NCBI RefSeq assembly: GCF_018417595.1 | Contig: NZ_CP070982.1 | Span: forward strand, 5,631,001-5,695,000 | From: Pseudomonas entomophila | GTDB lineage: Bacteria > Pseudomonadota > Gammaproteobacteria > Pseudomonadales > Pseudomonadaceae | Length of the DNA: 64,000 bases | Reading direction: 5' to 3' | Shown: piece by piece, positions 50,614 to 61,796 of the stretch | Position numbering within the stretch: the stretch's first letter is position 1 | Layout: each line of letters opens with the position of its first letter | Notes under the pieces: generated by a model | Told to the model about the DNA's origin: nothing | Seen by the model: the letters and a program-made list of their open reading frames with translations, nothing else | Database searches by the model: none | Made by a program: the position numbers and the translations under genes

Positions 50614-51621
50614 TTACTGCGCCTGATAAATCTGGTCGAACACCCCACCGTCATTGAAGAACTTGGGTTGTGCAGTCTTCCAGCCACCGAAGTCCTTGTC
50701 GATGGTCACCAGGTCCAGCTTGGGGAACTGCTTGCCGAATTCGGCGGCGACCTTCTCGTCACGCGGGCGGTAGAAGTTCTGCGCGGCGATCTGCTGGCCA
50801 GCCGGGCTGTACAGGTGCTTGAGGTACTCCTCGGCGATCTTCTCGTTGCCCTTCTTCTCGGCGTTCTTGTCGACCACCGCCACCGGTGGCTCGGCCAGGA
50901 TCGACAGCGAAGGCACGACGATCTCGAACTTGTCGGCGCCACCGTCTTCCTTGAGCGCCAGGAAGGCCTCGTTCTCCCAGGCCAGCAGCACATCGCCCTG
51001 GCCGTTGTTGACGAAGGTGATGGTCGAGCCACGGGCCCCGGTGTCGAGCACCGGCACGTGCTTGAACAGCTCCTGCACGTAGGCCTTGGCCTTGTCTTCG
51101 CTGCCGCCGCTCTTCAGGCCATAGGCCCAGGCGGCGAGGAAGTTCCAGCGGGCGCCGCCGGAGGTCTTCGGGTTGGGGGTGATGACCGAGACGTCCTTCT
51201 TGATCAGGTCGCCCCAGTCCTTGATGCCTTTCGGGTTGCCCTTGCGCACCAGGAACACGATGGTCGAGGTGTACGGGGTGCTGGCCTGCGGCAGGCGCTT
51301 CTGCCAGTCCTCCGGCAGGCTCTTGCCGAGCTTGGCGACTTCGTCGATGTCGCCGGCCAGGGCCAGGGTCACCACATCGGCGCGCAGGCCGTCGATCACC
51401 GCGCGGGCCTGCTTGCCGGAACCACCGTGGGATTGCTGGATCTTCACCTGGTCGCCCGGGTGGGCGGCCTGCCAGTGCTTGATGAACTCGGCGTTGTACT
51501 GCTGGTACAGCTCGCGGGTCGGGTCATAGGACACGTTCAGCAGTTCGTAGTCCTTGGCGATCGCGGAACCGGCAAAAACGGCACTGGCCAGGGCGGCAAG
51601 CGCATAACGGCGGATGGACAT
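50614..51621 (-). CDS. sbp: Periplasmic sulfate-binding protein
   Basis: Encodes 335 residues from the ATG giving [20 protein letters not shown]; an ATG/GTG seven codons upstream is in frame but precedes the signal peptide. Cleavage is likely after [47 protein letters not shown] and [19 protein letters not shown] are the sulfate-binding signatures. It supplies CysTWA. It follows oscA by 48 bases. Confidence 0.97.
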   Translation of the reverse strand: MSIRRYALAALASAVFAGSAIAKDYELLNVSYDPTRELYQQYNAEFIKHWQAAHPGDQVKIQQSHGGSGKQARAVIDGLRADVVTLALAGDIDEVAKLGKSLPEDWQKRLPQASTPYTSTIVFLVRKGNPKGIKDWGDLIKKDVSVITPNPKTSGGARWNFLAAWAYGLKSGGSEDKAKAYVQELFKHVPVLDTGARGSTITFVNNGQGDVLLAWENEAFLALKEDGGADKFEIVVPSLSILAEPPVAVVDKNAEKKGNEKIAEEYLKHLYSPAGQQIAAQNFYRPRDEKVAAEFGKQFPKLDLVTIDKDFGGWKTAQPKFFNDGGVFDQIYQAQ

Positions 51622-51669
51622 GGTGAAGCTCCCGATTGGCATTTTTCTAGTTTTGTAAGTGATGCGGTG

Positions 51670-51852
51670 TCAGCCGGCCTTGCCGCCGGGCTGCTGCAGG
51701 CGGAACTTCTCCTTGCGTTCGATCTGCACCACCTGGGCGTTGTGCACGGTGATCTCCACCGCGCCGAAGCGCAGGTCGCGCAGGGCGCTCTGGATTTCAC
51801 GCAGAATGGTGGCTTCGTCCTGACCGTCGATGCTGCGCAGAGATGCACTCAT
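51670..51852 (-). CDS. oscA: Sulfur-starvation response protein OscA (DUF2292)
   Basis: Encodes 60 residues: MSASLRSIDGQDEATILREI, then FGAVEITVHNAQVVQIERKE and KFRLQQP. This is the small OscA protein (organosulfur compounds A), known in Pseudomonas for growth on organosulfur sources and for chromate tolerance under sulfur limitation, and usually encoded just before sbp. Its molecular action is unknown. It is the first gene of oscA-sbp-cysTWA; an AT-rich inverted repeat stands about 90-110 bases upstream. Confidence 0.92.
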   Translation of the reverse strand: MSASLRSIDGQDEATILREIQSALRDLRFGAVEITVHNAQVVQIERKEKFRLQQPGGKAG

Positions 51853-51939
51853 GCTCGTTCTCCTGTGAGTAAGGGTGCCGGGCAGAGGTTTGAAGGGGAT
51901 TTGCGCCTGGCGTGAGAGCCATAGTAGTGAGGCGCGGAT

Positions 51940-51964
51940 ATTCTTAAAAATACTGTTTAAGAAT
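51940..51964 (-). promoter_or_regulatory. AT-rich inverted repeat upstream of oscA
   Basis: ATTCTTAAA and TTTAAGAAT are perfect nine-base arms around seven bases. The right arm begins the TAAGAATGTTT string shared with the ABC operon at 26.2 kb. A CysB-class site is a reasonable reading given the operon's role; not proven. Confidence 0.5.
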
Positions 51965-51980
51965 GTTTATATAACTACTC

Positions 51981-52066
51981 TGTAGGAGCGGATTTATCCG
52001 CGATGCAAACACCGCGGCGCTCGGCACGGGCGGTGCCCGTGATCGCGGATAAATCCGCTCCTACCA
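51981..52066. repeat. REP-type palindrome pair
   Basis: TGTAGGAGCGGATTTATCCG and CGGATAAATCCGCTCCTACC face each other with an inner GGGCGGTGCCC-like stem, between oscA and the RND gene. Same family as at 27.8 kb. Confidence 0.88.
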
Positions 52067-52069
52067 GGG

Positions 52070-55000
52070 TCAATGCGATTTCGGGGCTTTGTTTTCCGGC
52101 TCGCGGATCTTGTACCAGGCCACATACAGCGCCGGCAGGAACAGCAGCGTCAGCAGCGTTGCGCTGATGATGCCGCCAATCATGGCGTAGGCCATCGGCC
52201 CCCAGAACACTTCCCGGGCAATCGGGATCATGCCCAGGCTCGCCGCCGCCGCCGTCAGCAGGATCGGCCGACGGCGGTGGTTGGTCGCCTCCACCACCGC
52301 ATCCCAGGGCGTGTAGCCCTGCTCCTCGAACTCGTCGATCTGGGTCACCAGGATCACCGAGTTGCGGATGATGATCCCGGCCAGGGCGAGGATCCCGAGG
52401 ATCGCCACGAAGCCCATGGGTGTGCCGGTGGGCACCAGCGCCACCACCACGCCGATCAACCCCAGCGGCGCGACGCTGACCACCAGGAACAGCTTCTGCA
52501 CGCTGTGCAGCTGGATCATCAGGAAGGTCGCCATCAGGAACAGCATCAGCGGGATCACCGCGGCGATCGGCCCCTGGGCCTTGGCGCTCTCTTCCACCGT
52601 ACCGCCGGTGGCCACGTCGTAGCCCACCGGCAGCTTGCCGGCGAAGTCATCGATGCTGGGCTTGAGTTCGGCCACCAGGTCGGTGGGCTGGATATCACCC
52701 ACCACAGAAGCCTTGATGGTGATGGTCGGCTTGCGGTCGCGGCGCCACACCAGCGGCTGCTCCTGCTCGTAGCGCACGGTGGCGAAGGCCAGCAGCGGGA
52801 TCGAGGCGCCGCTGGGGGTGACGATCTGCAGGTTCTGCAAGGTATCCGGCGAGCCGCGCTCGCTGTCCTCGGCGCGGGCCACCACGTTGACCAGGTAGAT
52901 GTTGTCGTTGACCTGGGTGACCTGCACGCCACTGACGATGCTGTTCATCACGTTGGCCACGTCCTCGGACGACAGCCCCAACTGGCGCGCCTTGTCCTGG
53001 GCGATCTCGATGCGCAGCACCTTACCGGGCTCGTTCCAGTCGTAGATCATCTCGCCGATGTGCTCGTTGCTGTCGAGCAGGGTCGCCAGCTCGATGGCAT
53101 GCCGGCGTACCTGGTCGATATCCTTGCCGCTGACCCGGTACTGGATCGGCCGCCCCACCGGCGGGCCCATCTCCAGCGACTGGACGTTGGTGCCGACGCC
53201 GACGAACTCCTCGTGCAGCAGCTTCTGCAGGCGCTGCATCATGCCCTCGCGCTCCTCGAAGCCTTTGCTGACAATCACCAGCTGGGCGTAGTACGGGTTC
53301 TGCAATTGCTGGTCGAGGGGCAGGTAGAAGCGGATCGCGCCCTGGCCGATGTAGGTGCTCCAGCGCACCAGGTCCGGGTCGTCCTTGATCCTCGCCTCCA
53401 GGCGGTCGACGACCTTGCGCGTCTCTTCGATCGAGGCGTTCTGCGGCAGGTTGAGGTCGACCAGGATCTCTGGGCGATCCGACGATGGGAAGAACTGGTT
53501 CTGCACGAAGCGCATGCTGAACATCGACAGGGCGAACAGCAGCACCGTGCCGATGATGGTCAGCCAGCGATGGCGCATGCACCACAGCAGCCCGCCCTCG
53601 AACGCCCGGCCGACGCGCCCGGGCTCGGCCTCGTGGGGCTTGAGCTTGCTGCTGCTGAGAATGTGCACGCCCAGCACCGGGGCGAAGAACACTGCCACCA
53701 CCCAGGATACCAGCAAGGCCACGGCGATGACCGCGAACAGGGTATAGGTGTACTCGCCCGCGGAGCTGGCGTTGAGGCCGATCGGCACGAAGCCGGCCAC
53801 CGTGACCAAGGTGCCGGTGAGCATGGGGAACGCAGTCGAGGTGTAGGCGAAGGTGGCCGCCTGCTCCTTGCTCTCGCCCATCTCCAGGCGCGTGACCATC
53901 ACCTCGACGGTGATCATCGCGTCATCCACCAACAGCCCCAGGGCGATGATCAGCGCACCGAGCGAGATCCGCTGCATGGTGATGTCGCTGTACTCCATGA
54001 ACACGAACACCATGGCCAGCACCAGCGGAATCGAGCAGGCCACCACCAGCCCCGCACGAATACCCAGGCTGACGAAGCTCACCGCCAGCACGATCACCAC
54101 CGCCTCGAACAGCGCGCTGGTGAAGCCGCCGACCGCCTGCTTGACCACCACCGCCTGGTCGGACACGTTGTGCACGCCCACCCCCACCGGCAGGTCGCGA
54201 ACGATGCTGTCCATCCGCGCTTTCAGAGCCGCGCCGAACACCTCGATGTTGGCGCCAGCCTTCATGCCGATCGCCAGGCCAATGGCGGTCTGGCCGTTGA
54301 AGCGGAACATCGGCGACGGCGGGTCGACATAGCCGCGCTCGATATCGGCGATATCGGCCAGGCGGAAGAACCGGTCGTTGATGCGCAGGTTCACCGTCTC
54401 CAGGTCTTTCTCCGAGGCGAATTGCCCGGTGGTGCGCACCGAGATGCGCTCGGGCCCCGCCTCGATCACCCCGGCCGGCGTCACCGCGTTCTGCTGCTGC
54501 AAGGCCTGCATGGCCTGGCGCTGGTCGATGCCCAGCGCGGCCAGCTTGCGGGTGGAGAAGTTCAGGTAGAGCACTTCATCTTGCGTGCCGATCAGCTCGA
54601 CCTTGCCGATGTTGGGCACCTCGCGCACTTCGGCCCGCGCCACTTCCACATAGTCGCGCAACTGGCGCAGCGTGAGGCCGTCGGCGGTGAAGGCGTAGAT
54701 CGAACCGAACACGTCGCCGAACTCGTCGTTGAAGCCAGGGCCCTGGATGCCTGCGGGGAACTGCCCGCGAATGTCCTGGATCTTCTTGCGCACCTGGTAC
54801 CAGATCTCGGGGATATCCTTGGCCTTGGTGGTGTCGCGCAGGTAGACGTAGACAGTGGACTCGCCCGGGCGGGTGTAGCTTTTCACATAGTCTAGGGAGT
54901 CGAGCTCTTCGAGCTTCTTCTCGATGCGGTCGGTGACCTGGTACAGGGTCTCGTCCTGGGTGGCGCCGGGCCAGCGGGTCTGGATGACCATGGTCTTGAT

Positions 55001-55135
55001 GGTGAAGGACGGGTCTTCCTCACGGCCGAGGTTGAAGTAGGAGAAGATCCCCATCAGCAGACCGACGAACATCAGGTACCAGACGAAGGACTGGTGCTTC
55101 AGCGCCCATTCCGAGAGGTTGAAGCTTCCTTTCAT
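52070..55135 (-). CDS. RND efflux pump inner-membrane protein, TriC-like
   Basis: Encodes 1021 residues with the usual two halves. The first membrane segment is FVWYLMFVGLLMGIFSYFNL, followed by REEDPSFTIKTMVIQTRWPG, typical of the TriC/AcrB-related group. LIIALGLLVDDAMITVEVMV contains the proton-relay aspartates of TM4, and GILALAGIIIRNSVILVTQI is in TM10. It exchanges protons for drugs or detergents. It overlaps the upstream membrane-fusion gene by four bases. Two fusion proteins with one pump is the TriABC pattern; no outer-membrane channel gene is present. Confidence 0.93.
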   Translation of the reverse strand: MKGSFNLSEWALKHQSFVWYLMFVGLLMGIFSYFNLGREEDPSFTIKTMVIQTRWPGATQDETLYQVTDRIEKKLEELDSLDYVKSYTRPGESTVYVYLRDTTKAKDIPEIWYQVRKKIQDIRGQFPAGIQGPGFNDEFGDVFGSIYAFTADGLTLRQLRDYVEVARAEVREVPNIGKVELIGTQDEVLYLNFSTRKLAALGIDQRQAMQALQQQNAVTPAGVIEAGPERISVRTTGQFASEKDLETVNLRINDRFFRLADIADIERGYVDPPSPMFRFNGQTAIGLAIGMKAGANIEVFGAALKARMDSIVRDLPVGVGVHNVSDQAVVVKQAVGGFTSALFEAVVIVLAVSFVSLGIRAGLVVACSIPLVLAMVFVFMEYSDITMQRISLGALIIALGLLVDDAMITVEVMVTRLEMGESKEQAATFAYTSTAFPMLTGTLVTVAGFVPIGLNASSAGEYTYTLFAVIAVALLVSWVVAVFFAPVLGVHILSSSKLKPHEAEPGRVGRAFEGGLLWCMRHRWLTIIGTVLLFALSMFSMRFVQNQFFPSSDRPEILVDLNLPQNASIEETRKVVDRLEARIKDDPDLVRWSTYIGQGAIRFYLPLDQQLQNPYYAQLVIVSKGFEEREGMMQRLQKLLHEEFVGVGTNVQSLEMGPPVGRPIQYRVSGKDIDQVRRHAIELATLLDSNEHIGEMIYDWNEPGKVLRIEIAQDKARQLGLSSEDVANVMNSIVSGVQVTQVNDNIYLVNVVARAEDSERGSPDTLQNLQIVTPSGASIPLLAFATVRYEQEQPLVWRRDRKPTITIKASVVGDIQPTDLVAELKPSIDDFAGKLPVGYDVATGGTVEESAKAQGPIAAVIPLMLFLMATFLMIQLHSVQKLFLVVSVAPLGLIGVVVALVPTGTPMGFVAILGILALAGIIIRNSVILVTQIDEFEEQGYTPWDAVVEATNHRRRPILLTAAAASLGMIPIAREVFWGPMAYAMIGGIISATLLTLLFLPALYVAWYKIREPENKAPKSH

Positions 55136-56199
55136 TGCGCGTCCTCATCGAAGGTGACCTTCTGGCCGGGCTTGAGGCTGTTCACTCCAGCGGTCACCAC
55201 CCGCTCGCCGGGCTGCACGCCGGAGGCCAGGACGATGCTGTCGGCGGTACGCCCGATCAGCGCGACGTCACGGGTGGCCACGGTTTTCTGTTGCGGATCG
55301 ACCACCCACACCTGGGTCTTGCCGTCGCGTTCTAGCAGTGCGGTCAACGGCAGCTGACTGCGTGGGCTCACTGCCGAAGACAGGGTGACACTGATCGCCG
55401 TGCCCAGGTGGAAGGCATCGGGGGTGCTGGCCAGGGTCAACCGCGCACGCCGGGTACGGGTGGTGGCATCCGCCTGTGGCTCCAGCTCACGCAGCGTGGC
55501 GGTGGTGTTGATGCTGGGGTCGAGCTGCGAGGCGACGGTGAAGGTGAGGTCCTTGTTCAGCTGTTCAGCGAGCGGGATCGGCAGGTCGATCACCGCCTCC
55601 TTGACGTCGGGACGGGCCAGGGTCACCACGGCCTGGCCGGCGCTTACGGTCTGCCCGGCCTCGGCCTGCCAGGCGGTGACCACCGCGGCATGGTCGGTGC
55701 GCAGGGTGCTGTAGTCGAGCTGGTCGCGGGCCTGGCTGACCGCCGAACGCGCCTGTTCCAGCGCGGCGCCGGTGGTCTTCAGGTCGGTCTGGGCGATGTC
55801 CAGCTGGGCCTGTGCGCCGACGCCACGGTCGTACAGCTGCTGCTGGCGGCGGGCGTTGGCTTGCGCGTTGATCCATTGCGCCTGGACCTTGGCCAGGTCG
55901 CCTTCGGCGGCGCGCAACTGGTTCTGCTGGTCGGTCGGGTCGAGGGTGGCCAGGGTGTCGCCAGGGCTGACCCGGGCCCCCACATCCAACCAGCGCCGGG
56001 CGATGCGCCCGGATACCCGGAACCCCAATGTGCTTTCGTAACGGGCCTGGATGGCACCGGCGAAACGGCCCATTTGCGACTGCACCTGGGGCTCGACCAG
56101 CGTCGACAGCACCGGGCGTACCGCCTCGGGCTGCACCTCTTCGCCACCGCAGGCAACCAGCATCAGGCTGGCGGACAGTATCAACAGCTGGCGCTTCAT
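55132..56199 (-). CDS. RND efflux membrane-fusion lipoprotein (second, TriB-like)
   Basis: Encodes 355 residues from the ATG giving MKRQLLILSASLMLVACGGE; the lipobox LVAC predicts lipidation at Cys17. The longer frame upstream is only a shadow of the preceding gene. LGFRVSGRIARRWLDVGARV and GDTLATLDPTD are the lipoyl half, a coiled coil runs from about 95 to 170, and GVQPGERVVTAGVNSLKPGQ closes it. It overlaps the first fusion gene and the pump gene by four bases each. Confidence 0.92.
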   Translation of the reverse strand: MKRQLLILSASLMLVACGGEEVQPEAVRPVLSTLVEPQVQSQMGRFAGAIQARYESTLGFRVSGRIARRWLDVGARVSPGDTLATLDPTDQQNQLRAAEGDLAKVQAQWINAQANARRQQQLYDRGVGAQAQLDIAQTDLKTTGAALEQARSAVSQARDQLDYSTLRTDHAAVVTAWQAEAGQTVSAGQAVVTLARPDVKEAVIDLPIPLAEQLNKDLTFTVASQLDPSINTTATLRELEPQADATTRTRRARLTLASTPDAFHLGTAISVTLSSAVSPRSQLPLTALLERDGKTQVWVVDPQQKTVATRDVALIGRTADSIVLASGVQPGERVVTAGVNSLKPGQKVTFDEDAQ

Positions 56200-57284
56200 G
56201 GCGCGGCTCCTCCGTCCTTGGCGCTGACCTTCTCGACCTGCATGCCCGGGTGCAGCAGTTGCCCACCGCCCACCACCACGGTTTCGCCACCCTTGATGCC
56301 GTCGGCGATCACCACCTTGCCGGTGAGGTAGCGCGCCACCTGGACCTTGCGCAGCTCGACCTTGTCGCCCTCGCCCACCACCCACACCGCCGGCTCTTTC
56401 AATGCCTTGGTCAACGCTGCCCAGGGCAGCTCGATGCTGGGCCGGCCCTGGGTGTTGCCGGTGGCCGTGACCGGCGAACCCAGCTGCATCCCGGCCGGCA
56501 CATTGCGCAACGCGACCTTGACCTGCACCGTGCCACTCTCGGCGGACACCGTCGGAGTGATCTCGCGGACCCGCCCTTCGGCCTTGATCGCCGGGTTGTC
56601 CAGCAGGCTGACGACGACGCCCTCGTCGCTGGGCGCTTTCACCAGCAATGATTCGTAGACATTGAACACCGCGTCGCGGTCGCCATCGACGGCCAGGCTG
56701 AAGATCGGCATGGTCGCCTGCACCACCTGGCCGACTTCGGCCTGGCGCGCGGTGATCACCCCGTCGGCTTCGGACACCAGCGCCGTGTAGCTCAACTGCT
56801 CGTTGGCGTTGGCCAGTTGCGCCTGGGCGGCCTTGAGCGCGCTCTGGCTGCTGCGCAGGGCGGCTTCGGCGGAATCGTATTCGCTCTGGCTGGTGTAGCC
56901 CTTGGGCAGGAGCTTCTGCTGGCGCACGAACGCGGCGCTGGTCTGGGTGACCCGGGCCTGTTCGGCGAATACTTCAGCCTTGGCGGAATCGACCGTATTC
57001 TGCAGATCCTTCGGGTCCAGCCGCGCCAGCACCTGATTGGCCTTGACGTGGTCGCCGACATCGACGCTGCGCGCGATGATCTTGCCGCCCACGCGGAACG
57101 ACAGGTCGGTCTGCACCCGCGCCTGCACATCGCCGGTCAAGGTGACCCTGGCGGCGAAATCGGTGGGCTGCACCTGCTGCACCGCCACCCTGGGCAATAC
57201 CGGCCCGGCTTGCTCCTTGCCACAACCCGTAAGCATGAACAGCAGCCCCAGGCAAACGACCGACGATGGACGTGTCAACGTCAT
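56196..57284 (-). CDS. RND efflux membrane-fusion lipoprotein (first, TriA-like)
   Basis: Encodes 362 residues. The lipobox is LTGC near residue 21. LSFRVGGKIIARSVDVGDHV and LARLDPKDL form the lipoyl motif, followed by a coiled coil (QARVTQTSAAFVRQQKLLPK region). It is a paralogue of the next gene; the two probably form a mixed ring bridging the pump and an outer-membrane channel. First gene of the three-gene operon. Confidence 0.92.
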   Translation of the reverse strand: MTLTRPSSVVCLGLLFMLTGCGKEQAGPVLPRVAVQQVQPTDFAARVTLTGDVQARVQTDLSFRVGGKIIARSVDVGDHVKANQVLARLDPKDLQNTVDSAKAEVFAEQARVTQTSAAFVRQQKLLPKGYTSQSEYDSAEAALRSSQSALKAAQAQLANANEQLSYTALVSEADGVITARQAEVGQVVQATMPIFSLAVDGDRDAVFNVYESLLVKAPSDEGVVVSLLDNPAIKAEGRVREITPTVSAESGTVQVKVALRNVPAGMQLGSPVTATGNTQGRPSIELPWAALTKALKEPAVWVVGEGDKVELRKVQVARYLTGKVVIADGIKGGETVVVGGGQLLHPGMQVEKVSAKDGGAAP

Positions 57285-57461
57285 TCGGGCTCCTTGCTTG
57301 CGCGCAGATGATTCGTGGGATGCGACTGTTAGCGTAGATCAGGGATTGGAAAACGGTACTGGGCTGGAATTTGCGGTGGCTGGACTGGCCTCTTCGCGGG
57401 CCAGTGTCATGGAGTACCCGCATTGGGACGCGGTCTGGCTTTGATTCGGTGGGGGAGCATT

Positions 57462-57531
57462 CGCGGGTAAACCGCTCCCACAGGGGCCGTGGTGCACACA
57501 GGACCTGTGAGAGCGGGCTTGCCCGCGAAGT
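57462..57531. repeat. REP-type palindrome pair
   Basis: CGCGGGTAAACCGCTCCCAC faces TGTGAGAGCGGGCTTGCCCG. It touches the spuH stop. The bases between it and the efflux operon (57285-57461) show no gene. Confidence 0.78.
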
Positions 57532-57533
57532 GG

Positions 57534-58427
57534 TCAGGCCTGCGCGGTGGCCTGGGCCGGACGACGGACCTGCGGCTGCGAGACGTTCGCCGCGGCGCCC
57601 TCCTCGATGGCCTGCTGGATCGCCCGGCGGCGGCGTTCTTCAGCTTGACGGCTGAAGTACCAGACCAGGAAGGTCACCAGCGACACCGACAACAGGATCA
57701 GGCTGGCCACGGCGTTGATCTCCGGCTTCACGCCCAAGCGCACGGCCGAGAACACTTCCATCGGCAGCGTGGTCGAGCCCGGGCCCGACACGAAGCTGGC
57801 CAGCACCAGGTCGTCCAGCGACAGGGCGAACGACATCATGCCGCCCGCCGCCAGCGACGGCGCGATCATCGGGATGGTGATCAGGAAGAACACCTTCCAC
57901 GGCTTGGCGCCCAGGTCCATGGCTGCTTCTTCGATGGACAGGTCAAGTTCGCGCAGGCGCGCCGACACCACCACCGCCACATAGGCGGCGCAGAACGTGG
58001 TGTGGGCGATCCAGATGGTGACGATGCCACGCTCCTGGGGCCAGCCGATCATCTGCGCCATGGCCACGAACAGCAGCAACAGCGACAGACCGGTGATCAC
58101 TTCGGGCATCACCAGCGGCGCGGTGACCAGGCCACCGAACAGGGTACGGCCCTTGAAGCGGGTGACCCGGGTCAGCACGAAGGCCGCCAGGGTGCCCAGC
58201 GCCACCGCGGCGACCGCCGTGTAGCAGGCGATCTCCAGCGAGCGCATCACCGAACCCATCAGCTGGGTGTTGTCGAGCAGGCCGACATACCACTTCACCG
58301 ACCAGCCGCCCCATACCGTCACCAGCTTGGAGGCGTTGAACGAGTAGATCACCAGGATCAGCATCGGCAGGTAGATGAACAGCAAGCCGAGCACCAGCAT
58401 CAGCTTGGAGAAACTGAAGCGTTTCAT
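57534..58427 (-). CDS. spuH: Polyamine ABC transporter permease (SpuH/PotI)
   Basis: Encodes 297 residues with six membrane segments, beginning MKRFSFSKLMLVLGLLFIYL then PMLILVIYSFNASKL. The EAA loop AAMDLGAKPWKVFFLITIPM is clear, and the following MSFALSLDDLVLASFVSGPG is typical of PotI. The C-terminus is longer than in E. coli PotI and ends in an alanine-rich tail. It starts with a four-base overlap with spuG and is the last gene of the operon. Confidence 0.94.
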   Translation of the reverse strand: MKRFSFSKLMLVLGLLFIYLPMLILVIYSFNASKLVTVWGGWSVKWYVGLLDNTQLMGSVMRSLEIACYTAVAAVALGTLAAFVLTRVTRFKGRTLFGGLVTAPLVMPEVITGLSLLLLFVAMAQMIGWPQERGIVTIWIAHTTFCAAYVAVVVSARLRELDLSIEEAAMDLGAKPWKVFFLITIPMIAPSLAAGGMMSFALSLDDLVLASFVSGPGSTTLPMEVFSAVRLGVKPEINAVASLILLSVSLVTFLVWYFSRQAEERRRRAIQQAIEEGAAANVSQPQVRRPAQATAQA

Positions 58428-59344
58428 GCGCGGCCCTCCATCTCTTTGGCCTGGCTACGGTTGAACAGCAGGATCGGCACGATCAGGATCGCCAGCATCA
58501 CCACCGCCAGCGCGGACGCCACCGGCCAGTCACGGTTGTTGAAGAATTCCTGCCACAGCACTTTACCGATCATCAGGGTTTCCGGGCCGCCGAGCAGTTC
58601 AGGGATGACGAACTCGCCCACCACCGGGATGAACACCAGCATGCAGCCGGCGATGATGCCGTTCTTCGACAGCGGCACGGTGATCTTCCAGAAGCTGTTG
58701 AAGGTGCTCGAACCCAGGTCGGATGCGGCCTCGAGCAGGCTCGGGTCGTGCTTCACCAGGTTGGCGTACAGCGGCAGGATCATGAACGGCAGGTACGAAT
58801 AGACCACACCGATATACACCGCCAGGTTGGTGTTGAGGATCTGCAACGGCTGGTCGATCAGCCCCAGCCACAGCAGGAAGCTGTTGAGCAGCCCGTTGTT
58901 GCTGAGGATGCCCATCCAGGCATAGACGCGGATCAGGATCGCGGTCCAGGTCGGCATCATGATCAGCAGCAGCAGGACGGTCTGCGACTCCTTGTTGGCC
59001 TTGGAGATGGCGTAGGCCATCGGGTAGCCGATCAGCAGGCACAGCAAGGTGCTGAACAGGGCGACCTTCAACGACCCGAGGTAGGCCGAGATGTACAGCT
59101 CATCCTCGGTGAGCAGGCCGTAGTTGGCCAGGTTCAGCACCAACTGGACCTTGCCTTCGAGATAGGTGTAGATCTCGGTGTACGGCGGGATCGCCACGTC
59201 GGCTTCGGCAAAGCTGATCTTCAACACGATGAAGAATGGCAGCATGAAGAACAGGAACAGCCAGATGAACGGCACGCCGATCACCATGTGCCGCCCTTCG
59301 GGGATCAAGCGCTGGAGGGCTCGTTTGAGCTTTCGTGGTTTCAT
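58424..59344 (-). CDS. spuG: Polyamine ABC transporter permease (SpuG/PotH)
   Basis: Encodes 306 residues from the ATG giving MKPRKLKRALQRLIPEGRHM, chosen because it overlaps the spuF stop by four bases. VIGVPFIWLFLFFMLPFFIV is the first membrane segment, and the EAA loop reads AASDLGSSTFNSFWKITVPL. With SpuH it forms the channel for putrescine/spermidine. Confidence 0.94.
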   Translation of the reverse strand: MKPRKLKRALQRLIPEGRHMVIGVPFIWLFLFFMLPFFIVLKISFAEADVAIPPYTEIYTYLEGKVQLVLNLANYGLLTEDELYISAYLGSLKVALFSTLLCLLIGYPMAYAISKANKESQTVLLLLIMMPTWTAILIRVYAWMGILSNNGLLNSFLLWLGLIDQPLQILNTNLAVYIGVVYSYLPFMILPLYANLVKHDPSLLEAASDLGSSTFNSFWKITVPLSKNGIIAGCMLVFIPVVGEFVIPELLGGPETLMIGKVLWQEFFNNRDWPVASALAVVMLAILIVPILLFNRSQAKEMEGRA

Positions 59345-60483
59345 GAGCGCAGTACCACGCCGCTGTCGTCTTCCCACCACACGTAGACTTCGTCATCCCA
59401 GGTCGGGCGAGTGCCCTGGCGCTCGGCGTTGGCGACGAACGACTGGACGATCTTGCCGCTGGGCAGCTCGACGTAGAACACCGAGTGGCCACCGAGGTAG
59501 GCGATGTCGTGGACCTTGCCGCGCGACCAGTTGTGCTCGCAGGTTGGTTGCTCGGTGGTGACCAGCAGCTTCTCCGGGCGCAGGGCGTAGGTGATGTGCT
59601 TGTCTTCGACCGAGGTGGTAATGCCGTGACCGACGTAGATCTTGCGCTCCAGTTCCGGGCTGGCAATGATCGCGTGGCCTTCGGCGTCGTCGACCACTTC
59701 ACCGTCGAACAGGTTGACGTTGCCGATGAACTCGCAGACCAGGCGGCTGGTCGGGGTCTCGTAGACGTCGATCGGGCTGCCGATCTGGGCGATCCAGCCC
59801 AGGTGCATGATGGCGATGCGCTGGGCCATGGTCATGGCCTCTTCCTGGTCGTGGGTCACCATCACGCAGGTCACGCCCACGCGCTCGATGATCTCCACCA
59901 GCTCCAGTTGCATCTGCGAACGCAGCTTCTTGTCCAGCGCGCCCATGGGTTCGTCGAGCAGCAGCAGCTTGGGGCGCTTGGCCAGCGAACGGGCCAGGGC
60001 CACGCGTTGACGCTGGCCACCGGACAGCTGGTGCGGCTTGCGCTTGGCGTACTGGGTCATGTGCACCAGCTTGAGCATCTCGGCCACGCGGGCGTCGATC
60101 TCGGCCTTGGGCATCTTGTCCTGCTGCAGGCCGAAGGCGATGTTCTGCGCCACGGTCATGTGCGGGAACAGCGCGTAGGACTGGAACATCATGTTGATCG
60201 GCCGCTCGTAGGGCGGCATGTCGGTGATGTCGACGCCATCGAGGAAGATCCGCCCTTCGGTCGGACGCTCGAAGCCGGCCAGCATGCGCAGCAAGGTGGA
60301 CTTGCCGGAACCGGAGCCGCCCAGCAGGGCGAAGATCTCGCCCTTGCGGATTTCCAGGGACACATCGTCCACGGCTACCGTTTCGTCGAACTTTTTCGTG
60401 ACCCGGTCGATCTTGACCAGCACCTGCTTGGGTTGCTGGCCACCCTCGAGGGCTTTCTTATAGGCACCGGAGGCAACTGCCAT
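59341..60483 (-). CDS. spuF: Polyamine ABC transporter ATP-binding protein (SpuF/PotG)
   Basis: Encodes 380 residues from the ATG giving MAVASGAYKKALEGGQQPKQ. Walker A GGSGSGKST, signature [16 protein letters not shown], Walker B LLLLDEPMGALDKKL and [16 protein letters not shown] are present; the C-terminal TOBE domain holds ITYALRPEKLLVT. It energises polyamine import. Overlaps spuG by four bases. Confidence 0.96.
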   Translation of the reverse strand: MAVASGAYKKALEGGQQPKQVLVKIDRVTKKFDETVAVDDVSLEIRKGEIFALLGGSGSGKSTLLRMLAGFERPTEGRIFLDGVDITDMPPYERPINMMFQSYALFPHMTVAQNIAFGLQQDKMPKAEIDARVAEMLKLVHMTQYAKRKPHQLSGGQRQRVALARSLAKRPKLLLLDEPMGALDKKLRSQMQLELVEIIERVGVTCVMVTHDQEEAMTMAQRIAIMHLGWIAQIGSPIDVYETPTSRLVCEFIGNVNLFDGEVVDDAEGHAIIASPELERKIYVGHGITTSVEDKHITYALRPEKLLVTTEQPTCEHNWSRGKVHDIAYLGGHSVFYVELPSGKIVQSFVANAERQGTRPTWDDEVYVWWEDDSGVVLRS

Positions 60484-60540
60484 GAGTGAAACTCCCAACA
60501 AGATTTATGTGCCCGCCGCTGCGCTGGCGGGCCTGGATTG

Positions 60541-61707
<1,167 letters not shown>

Positions 61708-61796
61708 TTACCTTCACGGCGTGGATGCCGCAAACTTATTTGCCTTAACCTGCCTCCGGGCCGGGAAACCCCGGCCCAGAGGGCCTTGCATCAGGC

